From Chitinophaga parva (GTDB lineage Bacteria; Bacteroidota; Bacteroidia; Chitinophagales; Chitinophagaceae), in assembly GCF_003071345.1 (NCBI RefSeq), contig NZ_QCYK01000002.1:372001-436000 (forward strand): a DNA stretch of 64,000 nt, in the 5' to 3' direction. The notes beneath the pieces are model-generated. The model was not told where the DNA came from and did no database searches. It saw only the letters and a list, made by a program, of their open reading frames with translations. Both the position numbers and the translations under genes were made by a program. Position 1 is the first letter of the stretch, and each line of letters starts with the position of its first letter. This document shows, piece after piece, positions 56,857 through 64,000 of the stretch.

Positions 56857-58038
56857 ATGCCCCTACAGCCAGAACGGTTGCAGTACCTGCTGCAACAGTA
56901 TTTTACAGACCGCATTTCGCGGGAGGAACTGGAAGAGTTGTACACGGCCATTCCCGGCGCCAGCGACGAGGAACTGCAAACCTTGCTGGATGAGCAATTT
57001 GGTGGGATGGACGCGGACGAAAGCGTGAGGGAGGTAGACTGGGACCGCATGTTTCACCGCATCGTTACCCCTCCGCAGGAAATACGGCGCCGGCCTTTTT
57101 TTAACATACAGTACGCTGCCGCGGCCATGCTACTGCTGGCACTGGGCGCGGGGATCATGTACTGGTGCCTGGAGCGGCGTGCGCCTGCGCCTGTCACTGC
57201 AGGCAATACCACTAGCACACATGACGCGGCTCCTGGTTCCAACAAGGCCATACTTACGCTGGGCGATGGTTCCCAGGTAACGCTGGATAGTACCGGGCAC
57301 CAGGTACTGCAACAGGGTGGCACAGCGGTGCACCAGCAGGGCGGATCGCTGGCGTATAAAAGTGAAAACGCTGCCGCGCCGGTTACATACAATACGCTTA
57401 CAACACCCCGTGGTGGCCAGTTCCAGGTAGCACTGCCGGATGGCACCCTGGTGTGGCTCAATGCGGCATCTTCTTTAAAATATCCCACCGCCTTTACCGG
57501 CGATGTGCGGGAAGTAGTACTGAAAGGGGAAGCTTATTTTGAAGTGGCCCACAACGCCAAACAACCGTTCCGGGTGCAGGTGAACGGCCTGGAGATCAAG
57601 GACCTGGGCACACGCTTTAACGTGATGGCCTATGAAGATGAAGCAGCAGTGCGCACCACCCTGGTGGATGGCGCCGTGCAGGTGAACAGTGCGCACCACG
57701 AAGCCAGGTTAAAACCCGGTGAAGAAGCGGTGCTGGAAACCTCCCCGCCGGGAGGGGGACTGGGCCAGGAAGCAATACTGGTGCGGCCCGCAGACCTGGA
57801 AGTGGCCCTTGCCTGGAAGAACGGGGAGTTTGCATTCCGCCATACCAGCCTGCACGAGATCATGCGCCAGGTGTCGCGCTGGTACGATGTGGACATTAAC
57901 TATAAAGACGATCTGAACATTTATCTCTCAGGCAATATCAGCAAGAATGTAAACGTATCGGAAGTATTTAAGATGCTGCAATTGGCCGGCAACGTACATT
58001 TCAGCGTAGATCAGAAAACAGCCACCGTTATGAAATAA
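56857..58038 (+). CDS. FecR-family anti-sigma factor
   Basis: The ATG at 56857 (MPLQPERLQYLLQQYFTDRI) is used; TTG 56851 is also in frame. A membrane helix lies near residue 88-106 (YAAAAMLLLALGAGIMYWCL). The FecR domain is seen as TTPRGGQFQVALPDGTLVWL, VLKGEAYFEVAHNAKQPFRV and LGTRFNVMAYEDE. The STN-like C-terminal DUF4974 carries LHEIMRQVSRWYDVDINYKD. It passes a signal from the TonB-dependent receptor to the sigma factor. Confidence 0.92.
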   Translation: MPLQPERLQYLLQQYFTDRISREELEELYTAIPGASDEELQTLLDEQFGGMDADESVREVDWDRMFHRIVTPPQEIRRRPFFNIQYAAAAMLLLALGAGIMYWCLERRAPAPVTAGNTTSTHDAAPGSNKAILTLGDGSQVTLDSTGHQVLQQGGTAVHQQGGSLAYKSENAAAPVTYNTLTTPRGGQFQVALPDGTLVWLNAASSLKYPTAFTGDVREVVLKGEAYFEVAHNAKQPFRVQVNGLEIKDLGTRFNVMAYEDEAAVRTTLVDGAVQVNSAHHEARLKPGEEAVLETSPPGGGLGQEAILVRPADLEVALAWKNGEFAFRHTSLHEIMRQVSRWYDVDINYKDDLNIYLSGNISKNVNVSEVFKMLQLAGNVHFSVDQKTATVMK

Positions 58039-58082
58039 AAACGCATTTATCAGCCAAACAATTCCTAATTCCGCCACACATG

Positions 58083-58193
58083 AAAACGTAAACTTCCACG
58101 CAAAAAAAACCAGGAACAGGTCGAAGTGTTCCTGGCAAGTCCAGTTCCGTATTAACATTCTCGCCAGAATTATTAATTCAAAACGTAAACTCC
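58083..58193 (+). promoter_or_regulatory. Leader region of the SusC operon
   Basis: CCAGGAACA (58110-58118) pairs with TGTTCCTGG (58127-58135). AAAACGTAAACT occurs twice (58083-58095 and 58181-58193), near the likely ECF-type promoter. The hairpin could be an attenuator or the FecR terminator, though no T run follows. Confidence 0.4.
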
Positions 58194-58201
58194 TCTAATG
58201 T

Positions 58202-61200
58202 ATGCAATTGTACGCACAATGCAAAGGGAGGCGCATGCCTGTGCTTTGCCTGCCAAAAATGATCCTCGTTATGAAATTAACATTCTTCCTGTCCATTGCT
58301 GTTTTCCTGCAAGCCAGCGCCACTGGCTTCTCACAGCAAAGGATCACGTTGTCTGGTACCAACGTTTCGCTGGAAAAGGTGTTCAGGGAAATACATAAAC
58401 AAAGCGGGTATAACTTTCTCTATAACGACCAGGCACTGGCCGGCGCCAGTCCTGTGAGCATTCATGTAAAAGACGCCGCGTTGGAAGATGTGTTAGTGCT
58501 TTGCATGAAAGACCAGCCTTTTTCGTTTGACATCATCAGTAAAACCGTGGTATTAAAGAACAAGCCCGCCGTTTCAAAGCCGGAACCCGCCGCACCACCG
58601 GTGACGGTGACAGGCCGCGTAACCGACGCCAGCGGTACGCCGCTACCTGGTGTGAATGTGCGGGTGAAAGGCGCCAACACCGGTACCAGCACCAATACCA
58701 ACGGCCAGTTTACGCTTACCGTACCTGATAAAGAGGCAGTGCTGCAATTCTCTTACGTTGGCTTCAACGTGCAGGAAGTGGTGGTGGGGGATAAGGCCAC
58801 CATCGAGATCCGCATGCAGCCTAACGTGAGCAGCCTGAGTGATATCGTGGTGATCGGGTATGGACAAACCCAGGCCAAGGCCCGCGTAACCGGCGCCATC
58901 TCCACGCTGAAAGGCAGTGAAGTAGCGGTGACCAAAAATGAAAGCGTGATCAACATGCTCACCGGGAAAGTGCCCGGCATGCGCGTGCTGCAAAAGAGCA
59001 GTGAGCCCGGCGCGTTCGACAACGTGTTTGATATCCGTGGCTTCGGCAACCCCCTCATCGTAATTGATGGCGTGCCCCGTGGCAGTGGCGACCTGGCCCG
59101 CATGGACCCTAACGAGATCGATAATATCTCCGTGCTGAAAGACGCTACCGCAGCCATTTATGGCGTGCGCGCGGCCAATGGAGTGATCCTCGTGACCACC
59201 CGCAAAGGCAGCCGTAATCCCAACGGGAAGTTTGATATTACCTACAACATCAACCAGAGCTGGCAGCAATTCCTCAACGCACCCAAGGGCGTGGATGCAC
59301 TGCAGTTCATGATGCTGAAGAATGAGGCGCAGCGCCGCGACTTTGGCCAGAACTATGTGAACATGACGGCGCCGTATTTCTCTGATGACAACATCAAGTT
59401 GTACCAGGACGGTACCCTGCAATCTTCTGACTGGGTAAAGGCCACCATGCGCGATTTTGCGCCGGAAACACAGCACACGCTGAGTGTGAACGGCGGCAGT
59501 GAAAAGGTGAATTATTTTTTCAACCTGGGCTACTTTAAGCAGGATGGGATGTTCAAAAGCGGTGACATGAATTATAACCGCTGGAATTTCCGTTCCAATA
59601 TCAATGCCCGCATTACAGACCGCCTGCGTGCCCAGATCCTCACAGCTGCCTACCTGGATACCAAGAATCAACCCGGTGGCCGCGGTGTATGGGAAATGTT
59701 CAAATATACCTGGAGCGCTATGCCTACGGACCAGATCTATGCAAACGGTGACCCGAACTACCCGCACATTGAACCGGATAACGCCAACCCCGTGGTGATC
59801 ACCAATTCCGACATTGTGGGCGGGCAAACCTACAAGAATAAGAACCTGCAGGCGCAACTGGGCCTGGAGTATGATGTGCCGGGCATTACGGGCCTTACGG
59901 CTAAAGGCATGTACAATTACGGTACTAACATCTCTGACAATACACAGGTGCGCAACGCTTATAACCTGTATGACTACGACCGCCAGAACAACGTATACCT
60001 GCCTACGTTAGTGAACTCGCCTTCCACGGTGAACCGCAGCTACTGGAATAATCAATCCACCTTGTTCCAGTTGTCGCTGAACTATAACCACCGTTTTGCA
60101 CAGCAGCACAATGTATCCGGCCTGCTGCTGTATGAAGAAAGCTATACCACGAATGACAACTTTGCGGCGCAACGCCAGTTCTCTTTGGGCATTCCCTACC
60201 TCTTTGCCGGTGATGACGTGAACCAGCAGGCGACCCAGGACCCCAACGGCCTCAGTGAAGTGACCACGAAAGCTGTGGTGGGCCGCGTGGGTTACGATTT
60301 CAATACGAAGTACATCATGGACTTCAGCTTCCGTTATGATGCTTCCAGCAAATTCAAAACCGGTAATCAGTGGGGCTTCTTTCCCGCGGTATCAGCCGGC
60401 TGGCGCGTGAGCGAGGAAAATTTTATGCGCTCACTCGTATCGCCCAATGTGCTGAGCAACCTGAAACTGCGCGCCTCTTATGGTAAAACCGGTGACGATG
60501 GTGCCGCTGGTTTCCAGTACATCTCCGGTTATAACTACCCCGCATCCGGCTATATTTTTGGCGGCAACTACGTGAATGGCCTGCAATCCAGGGGCGCCGT
60601 AAACCCGGACCTGACCTGGTATACCGCCACTACCCTGAACATGGGCATTGACGTGGACCTGTACAAAGGCTTGCTGGGCGCGTCTTTCGACTACTTTATC
60701 CGCAACCGCGACGGCTTGCTGGCCCGCAGGAATGCCACCCTGCCCGGTACCGTGGGCACCGCATTGCCCCTGGAAAACCTGGAGAGCGACCGTACCCGGG
60801 GCCTGGAAGTAACGCTGAGCCATCGCAACCACATCGGTGAGTTCAGCTATAACATCAGTGCTAACATTGCTTCCACCCGCACCATGTGGCGTACCCGCAT
60901 TGAAACCCGCGCAGGTAACTCTTATGAGAACTGGAAGAACCAGCAGTCCGGCCGCTATACCAATATCTGGTGGGGCAAGGAATATGGCGGGCAATACACC
61001 AGTTATGACCAGATCTACAATCACGATGTGAATGCCGGTGGCGGTAACCAGAGCGCCGTACCAGGCGATTACTGGTACCAGGACCTGAACCACGATGGTG
61101 TGATAGACGCCAAAGATGAAGTGCCCATTGCGGTGCGCGACATCCCGATGGTAAACTATGGTGTGAATATTGGTGCGGCATGGCGCGGCATTGACCTGAA

Positions 61201-61669
61201 CGTGCTGCTGCAAGGCGCTGCACAGTTCTATGTGCAGTATGATGAGCAGCTGGCCCAGCCCCTGATGTATAACCGTAGCGCCCTGGTACAGTTCCTGGAC
61301 CGCTGGCATACCGCCGATCCGAAGGCGGATGAATTTGATCCCAACACGGTGTGGGTACCCGGCTACTACCCGGCCATGGGCTCGCCCATTGCAGAAGGTA
61401 CGAAGGCGGTGCAGAACGCGTCTTACATGCGCATCAAGACCCTGGAGCTAGGCTATTCCCTGCCGCATAAGCTGCTGAGCCGCGCGGGCATTGGCAATCT
61501 GCGGGTGTATGTGAACAGTTACAACCTTTTCACTTTCACGAAACTGAAGTATGCCGATCCGGAACACCCCGGTAAGGTGGCGGATGGCGCGGACTGGAGC
61601 GCCTCACTGGGTGGGTACAAGTACCCGAACAACCGCACTTTTAGTATAGGCGCCAACGTTACTTTCTAA
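58202..61669 (+). CDS. SusC/RagA-family TonB-linked outer-membrane protein
   Basis: 1155 aa. A signal peptide follows an in-frame leader (MKLTFFLSIAVFLQASATGF). STN domain: ~45-110 (VSLEKVFREIHKQSGYNFLY). Carboxypeptidase-regulatory-like domain: VTGRVTDASGTPLPGVNVRV. Plug with LSDIVVIGYG TonB-box and DIRGFGNPLIVIDGVPRGSG, DATAAIYGVRAANGVILVTT. A beta-barrel ends NNRTFSIGANVTF. The STN signalling domain agrees with the sigma/FecR pair upstream. It imports a glycan or peptide together with SusD. The substrate is not visible. Confidence 0.95.
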   Translation: MQLYAQCKGRRMPVLCLPKMILVMKLTFFLSIAVFLQASATGFSQQRITLSGTNVSLEKVFREIHKQSGYNFLYNDQALAGASPVSIHVKDAALEDVLVLCMKDQPFSFDIISKTVVLKNKPAVSKPEPAAPPVTVTGRVTDASGTPLPGVNVRVKGANTGTSTNTNGQFTLTVPDKEAVLQFSYVGFNVQEVVVGDKATIEIRMQPNVSSLSDIVVIGYGQTQAKARVTGAISTLKGSEVAVTKNESVINMLTGKVPGMRVLQKSSEPGAFDNVFDIRGFGNPLIVIDGVPRGSGDLARMDPNEIDNISVLKDATAAIYGVRAANGVILVTTRKGSRNPNGKFDITYNINQSWQQFLNAPKGVDALQFMMLKNEAQRRDFGQNYVNMTAPYFSDDNIKLYQDGTLQSSDWVKATMRDFAPETQHTLSVNGGSEKVNYFFNLGYFKQDGMFKSGDMNYNRWNFRSNINARITDRLRAQILTAAYLDTKNQPGGRGVWEMFKYTWSAMPTDQIYANGDPNYPHIEPDNANPVVITNSDIVGGQTYKNKNLQAQLGLEYDVPGITGLTAKGMYNYGTNISDNTQVRNAYNLYDYDRQNNVYLPTLVNSPSTVNRSYWNNQSTLFQLSLNYNHRFAQQHNVSGLLLYEESYTTNDNFAAQRQFSLGIPYLFAGDDVNQQATQDPNGLSEVTTKAVVGRVGYDFNTKYIMDFSFRYDASSKFKTGNQWGFFPAVSAGWRVSEENFMRSLVSPNVLSNLKLRASYGKTGDDGAAGFQYISGYNYPASGYIFGGNYVNGLQSRGAVNPDLTWYTATTLNMGIDVDLYKGLLGASFDYFIRNRDGLLARRNATLPGTVGTALPLENLESDRTRGLEVTLSHRNHIGEFSYNISANIASTRTMWRTRIETRAGNSYENWKNQQSGRYTNIWWGKEYGGQYTSYDQIYNHDVNAGGGNQSAVPGDYWYQDLNHDGVIDAKDEVPIAVRDIPMVNYGVNIGAAWRGIDLNVLLQGAAQFYVQYDEQLAQPLMYNRSALVQFLDRWHTADPKADEFDPNTVWVPGYYPAMGSPIAEGTKAVQNASYMRIKTLELGYSLPHKLLSRAGIGNLRVYVNSYNLFTFTKLKYADPEHPGKVADGADWSASLGGYKYPNNRTFSIGANVTF

Positions 61670-61680
61670 ACTGGAACAAC

Positions 61681-63522
61681 ATGAAGAAGATCTTATATAT
61701 ACTATCAATAGCTTTTGCAGGCACTTACTTTGCAGCCTGCCACAGCCTGGACCTTGCGCCGCTGAACGTGATCCAGGATAAGGACGTATTCAACAGCGAA
61801 GCGGGGGTGACTGCCTACATGGCCACCCTGTACCGCGCACTGCCCATTGAAGATTTTTTCTACAAACCGGAAGGTTCCGGCTTTGGCCGCGACTGGCAAC
61901 AGTTCTATCACCCCGGCGCTTTGTGCGGGGAATTGTGCGGCCCATACGGTGGTACCGGTGATGGCGCCCAGGGCTTTGGCTACTGGCCTTACGATAACAT
62001 CCGCACGGTGAACTACCTGCTGGAGAACCTGCCGGCCAATGCAAAGAATTTTGACCAGACCAAGGTCAATGGCTGGCTGGGTGAAGCCTACTTCTGCCGT
62101 GCATACTTCTATTTTGCAATGGCCAAAAGATATGGTGGTATTCCCATCATCAAACAGGTGCAGAACTATCCTGCCCAGAGCATTGAAGACCTGCAGGTGC
62201 ACCGCGATAAGGAAGAAGATGTATGGAAATTCATTGGCTCAGACCTGGACAGTGCTTACCTGCTGATGCCGGAAACCAGCGTGCGTGGCCGCGCAAACCG
62301 CTACGTGGCCGCTGCGCTGAAATCGAGGGCCATGCTGTATGCGGGCTGTATTGCCAAATATGGTTCTGTAAATTACGTGGCCGGAGATGCCCGCAACCAG
62401 GGCCTTGTAGGCATTCCTGCGGCAGATGCCAATGGATTTTTCCAGCAGGCATTTGATGCCGCTAAATTGCTGGAAGGTAAATATGACCTGTACAAAAAAG
62501 GCTATCCCGATAAAGTGAAGAATTACGTGGATGCCTTCCTGGACCCCTCCAGCGTGGAGAACATCCTCGTGAAGGATTATTCCCTTACTACCAATACCGC
62601 CCATAGCTGGGATGCCACGATGACCTGCCGTTACATGACGGCGGATGGCCTTTCCCGCGCTTATCCTACCATGGAACTGGTGGAGCGTTTTGGTGGTGCA
62701 CTGCCGCTTACCAATGCAGATGGTACGCCCCGCCGCTTCAATACCACGGCGGAGTTGATGCAGGGCCTGCAACCCCGCCTGCTGGCTACTATCTACTTCC
62801 CCGGCGCTACGCTGCGTGGCCGTACGTTTGATGTGCAGCGCGGCATTTACAAACATTTCACGGGTACTGCCGCTGCGGAACTGGGCACTAATCCACCCAA
62901 TGCGCAAGACCGTATCCTTTCCGGTTCCACGGCGCAATTGTACCCGGAGAATGATCCGAACGGTATCCGTGTGATCGGGTTCACCGGCGTATGGACCGGC
63001 GGTGATGAACTGACCCGTACCGGTTTTTATGTAAGGAAATACGTGGACTACAATCGCGATCAGTCTGCCTGCGGCCTGTATATGAGCACGCAAAGCTGGA
63101 TAGACATGCGCTACGGAGAAGTGTTGCTCAACCGTGCGGAAGCCGCCATGGAACTGGGTAACAAGACAGATGCCACGGCCTCCATCAACCTGCTGCGCGA
63201 CCGTGCCGGTGCGCCTGCCGCCAATGAAGCCACCATCACCATTGATACCGTACGCAATGAACGCCTCATAGAACTGGCCTTTGAAAAGCATACCTGGTGG
63301 GACCTGCGTCGCTGGCGCATTGCAGACAAACTGCTGGACAATACCAAGTACCACGCGCTGCTGCCTTACTATGTGTATGACGAGAAAAAATACATCTTCC
63401 TGCGGGAAGTGGAACCTTACCAGCGCTCCTACACCTTCGACAAGAAGTGGTACTACGAGCCCATTCCCGGCGGAGAGCTGGGTAAGAATCCCAACCTGTA
63501 TCCTAATAATCCGAACTATTAA
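61681..63522 (+). CDS. SusD/RagB-family lipoprotein
   Basis: 613 aa. Signal with lipobox FAAC (MKKILYILSIAFAGTYFAAC). TPR-like helices include LGEAYFCRAYFYFAMAKRYG, and RYGEVLLNRAEAAMELGNK with ERLIELAFEKHTWWDLRRWR are the C-terminal hallmark. It caps the SusC barrel and binds substrate at the cell surface. It begins 12 nt after SusC. Confidence 0.95.
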   Translation: MKKILYILSIAFAGTYFAACHSLDLAPLNVIQDKDVFNSEAGVTAYMATLYRALPIEDFFYKPEGSGFGRDWQQFYHPGALCGELCGPYGGTGDGAQGFGYWPYDNIRTVNYLLENLPANAKNFDQTKVNGWLGEAYFCRAYFYFAMAKRYGGIPIIKQVQNYPAQSIEDLQVHRDKEEDVWKFIGSDLDSAYLLMPETSVRGRANRYVAAALKSRAMLYAGCIAKYGSVNYVAGDARNQGLVGIPAADANGFFQQAFDAAKLLEGKYDLYKKGYPDKVKNYVDAFLDPSSVENILVKDYSLTTNTAHSWDATMTCRYMTADGLSRAYPTMELVERFGGALPLTNADGTPRRFNTTAELMQGLQPRLLATIYFPGATLRGRTFDVQRGIYKHFTGTAAAELGTNPPNAQDRILSGSTAQLYPENDPNGIRVIGFTGVWTGGDELTRTGFYVRKYVDYNRDQSACGLYMSTQSWIDMRYGEVLLNRAEAAMELGNKTDATASINLLRDRAGAPAANEATITIDTVRNERLIELAFEKHTWWDLRRWRIADKLLDNTKYHALLPYYVYDEKKYIFLREVEPYQRSYTFDKKWYYEPIPGGELGKNPNLYPNNPNY

Positions 63523-63533
63523 TTGCTCCTGAT

Positions 63534-64000
63534 ATGAAAAAGACCGCATCCATTTTCCTGGGCCTTTCCCTGCTGGCCATGATGGCTTGCACCAAGACCG
63601 ATAACCTGGCAGGCCCTGATTCCGGCTTCCAGGGCAACCTGGTAGATGCTACCGCTGGTGGTAAATCAAACGTGCTCACCGAGACTGGCGGCATGCAGAT
63701 AAAGCTGGAAGAGCTGAGCTGGAGCGCTACGCCCACGCCGCAATATATTCCTTCAAAGCCGGATGGCACGTTTGAAGATTCCCAGCTGTTTAAAGGACAC
63801 TACCGTGTAACGCCCTATGGTGGGGCATTCTGGCCGGTAGATCCGATAGAACTGGATATTAACGGCATGACCAGTCATGACTTCACTATTACGCCTTACG
63901 CGCATATCACGGGCCTTACCTGGCAGCTGGATACTACCACGCTGACCATGAATTTTAAAATTGATCCGCCCGTAAAGACAGGTCTTCCACAGATCATTGA
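63534..64000 (+). CDS. DUF3823-type lipoprotein, cut by window edge
   Basis: Start ATG 63534 (MKKTASIFLGLSLLAMMAC) with lipobox MMAC. The visible 155 residues have SGFQGNLVDATAGGKSNVLT, LFKGHYRVTPYGGAFWPVDP and ITPYAHITGLTWQLD. That is the DUF3823 pattern of surface lipoproteins found after SusD. It is probably an extra substrate-binding component. The 3' end is missing. Confidence 0.75.
   Translation, partial: MKKTASIFLGLSLLAMMACTKTDNLAGPDSGFQGNLVDATAGGKSNVLTETGGMQIKLEELSWSATPTPQYIPSKPDGTFEDSQLFKGHYRVTPYGGAFWPVDPIELDINGMTSHDFTITPYAHITGLTWQLDTTTLTMNFKIDPPVKTGLPQII

Noticed and set aside
58643..59857. Minus-strand open frame of 404 codons within SusC
   Set aside because: Shadow of the highly conserved SusC plug and barrel on the other strand; the amino-acid pattern is His/Val-rich as expected for such shadows.
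60431..63549. Large minus-strand frames opposite SusC and SusD
   Set aside because: Same reason: GC-rich coding DNA leaves the reverse strand open. SusC and SusD are certain.

Overview
The window is a chromosome segment of a Bacteroidota bacterium, most likely a Chitinophaga-like member of the Chitinophagaceae. The right third carries a FecR/ECF-sigma-controlled SusC/SusD pair, a TPR histidine kinase and promoters with the Bacteroidota -7 box (TAnnTTTG), and no Shine-Dalgarno-like spacing is seen. About 45 kb on the left is a tailed-phage prophage (probably a siphovirus: tape measure and tail chaperones are present, no sheath was seen) that continues past the left edge.

Prophage, read on the minus strand from right to left. 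44.2-44.9 kb: a divergent Cro-like/CI-like switch with three related 13-nt operator-like sites. 35.2-44.2 kb: small genes, a pentapeptide-repeat protein, a structured non-coding block with a tRNA-like element, RecT, a long coiled-coil protein, a RecE-like nuclease and an SNF2 helicase. 29.3-35.2 kb: a winged-helix replication protein, DnaB and accessory genes (methyltransferase, DUF551, nuclease). 26.6-29.2 kb: TerS, TerL and a G/GT tail-chaperone pair joined by a -1 frameshift at seven T. 18.2-26.5 kb: tape measure and tail-tip genes. 17.4-18.0 kb: probable tail tube. 12.8-17.4 kb: portal, minor head protein and scaffold. 11.4-12.7 kb: probable major capsid protein. 8.2-11.3 kb: connectors. 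1.5-8.2 kb: a glycosidase-like spike, holin candidates, a collagen-like fibre, two esterases, a possible u-spanin and a GH73-like endolysin. Tail genes lie between terminase and portal, which is not the usual order.

The most interesting signal is a repeated late-gene leader. The capsid, tail-tube and tape-measure genes each have a perfect TAnnTTTG box, then a small hairpin near the expected 5' end, then a 10-12 bp perfect inverted repeat whose second arm touches or contains the start codon. The arm sequences differ while the layout is kept, which suggests an RNA device controlling translation of the main virion proteins. The capsid and tail-tube genes also end in hairpins, so each may be a single-gene transcript.

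45.9-50.3 kb is an AT-rich scar. It holds a 3' half of tRNA-Gln(CTG), a truncated integrase, toxin/immunity-like fragments, two lipoprotein genes, a broken glycosylase-like gene, and a second copy of the 105-bp tRNA-end/terminator sequence followed by a second integrase remnant. This fits repeated integration at one tRNA. From 50.4 kb rightward the sequence is ordinary host chromosome: histidine kinase, MmcQ/YjbR protein, MarR regulator divergent from two membrane genes, RES-Xre toxin-antitoxin pair, ECF sigma, FecR, SusC, SusD and a DUF3823-type lipoprotein cut by the right edge. All assignments come from reading the sequence; no database search was run.
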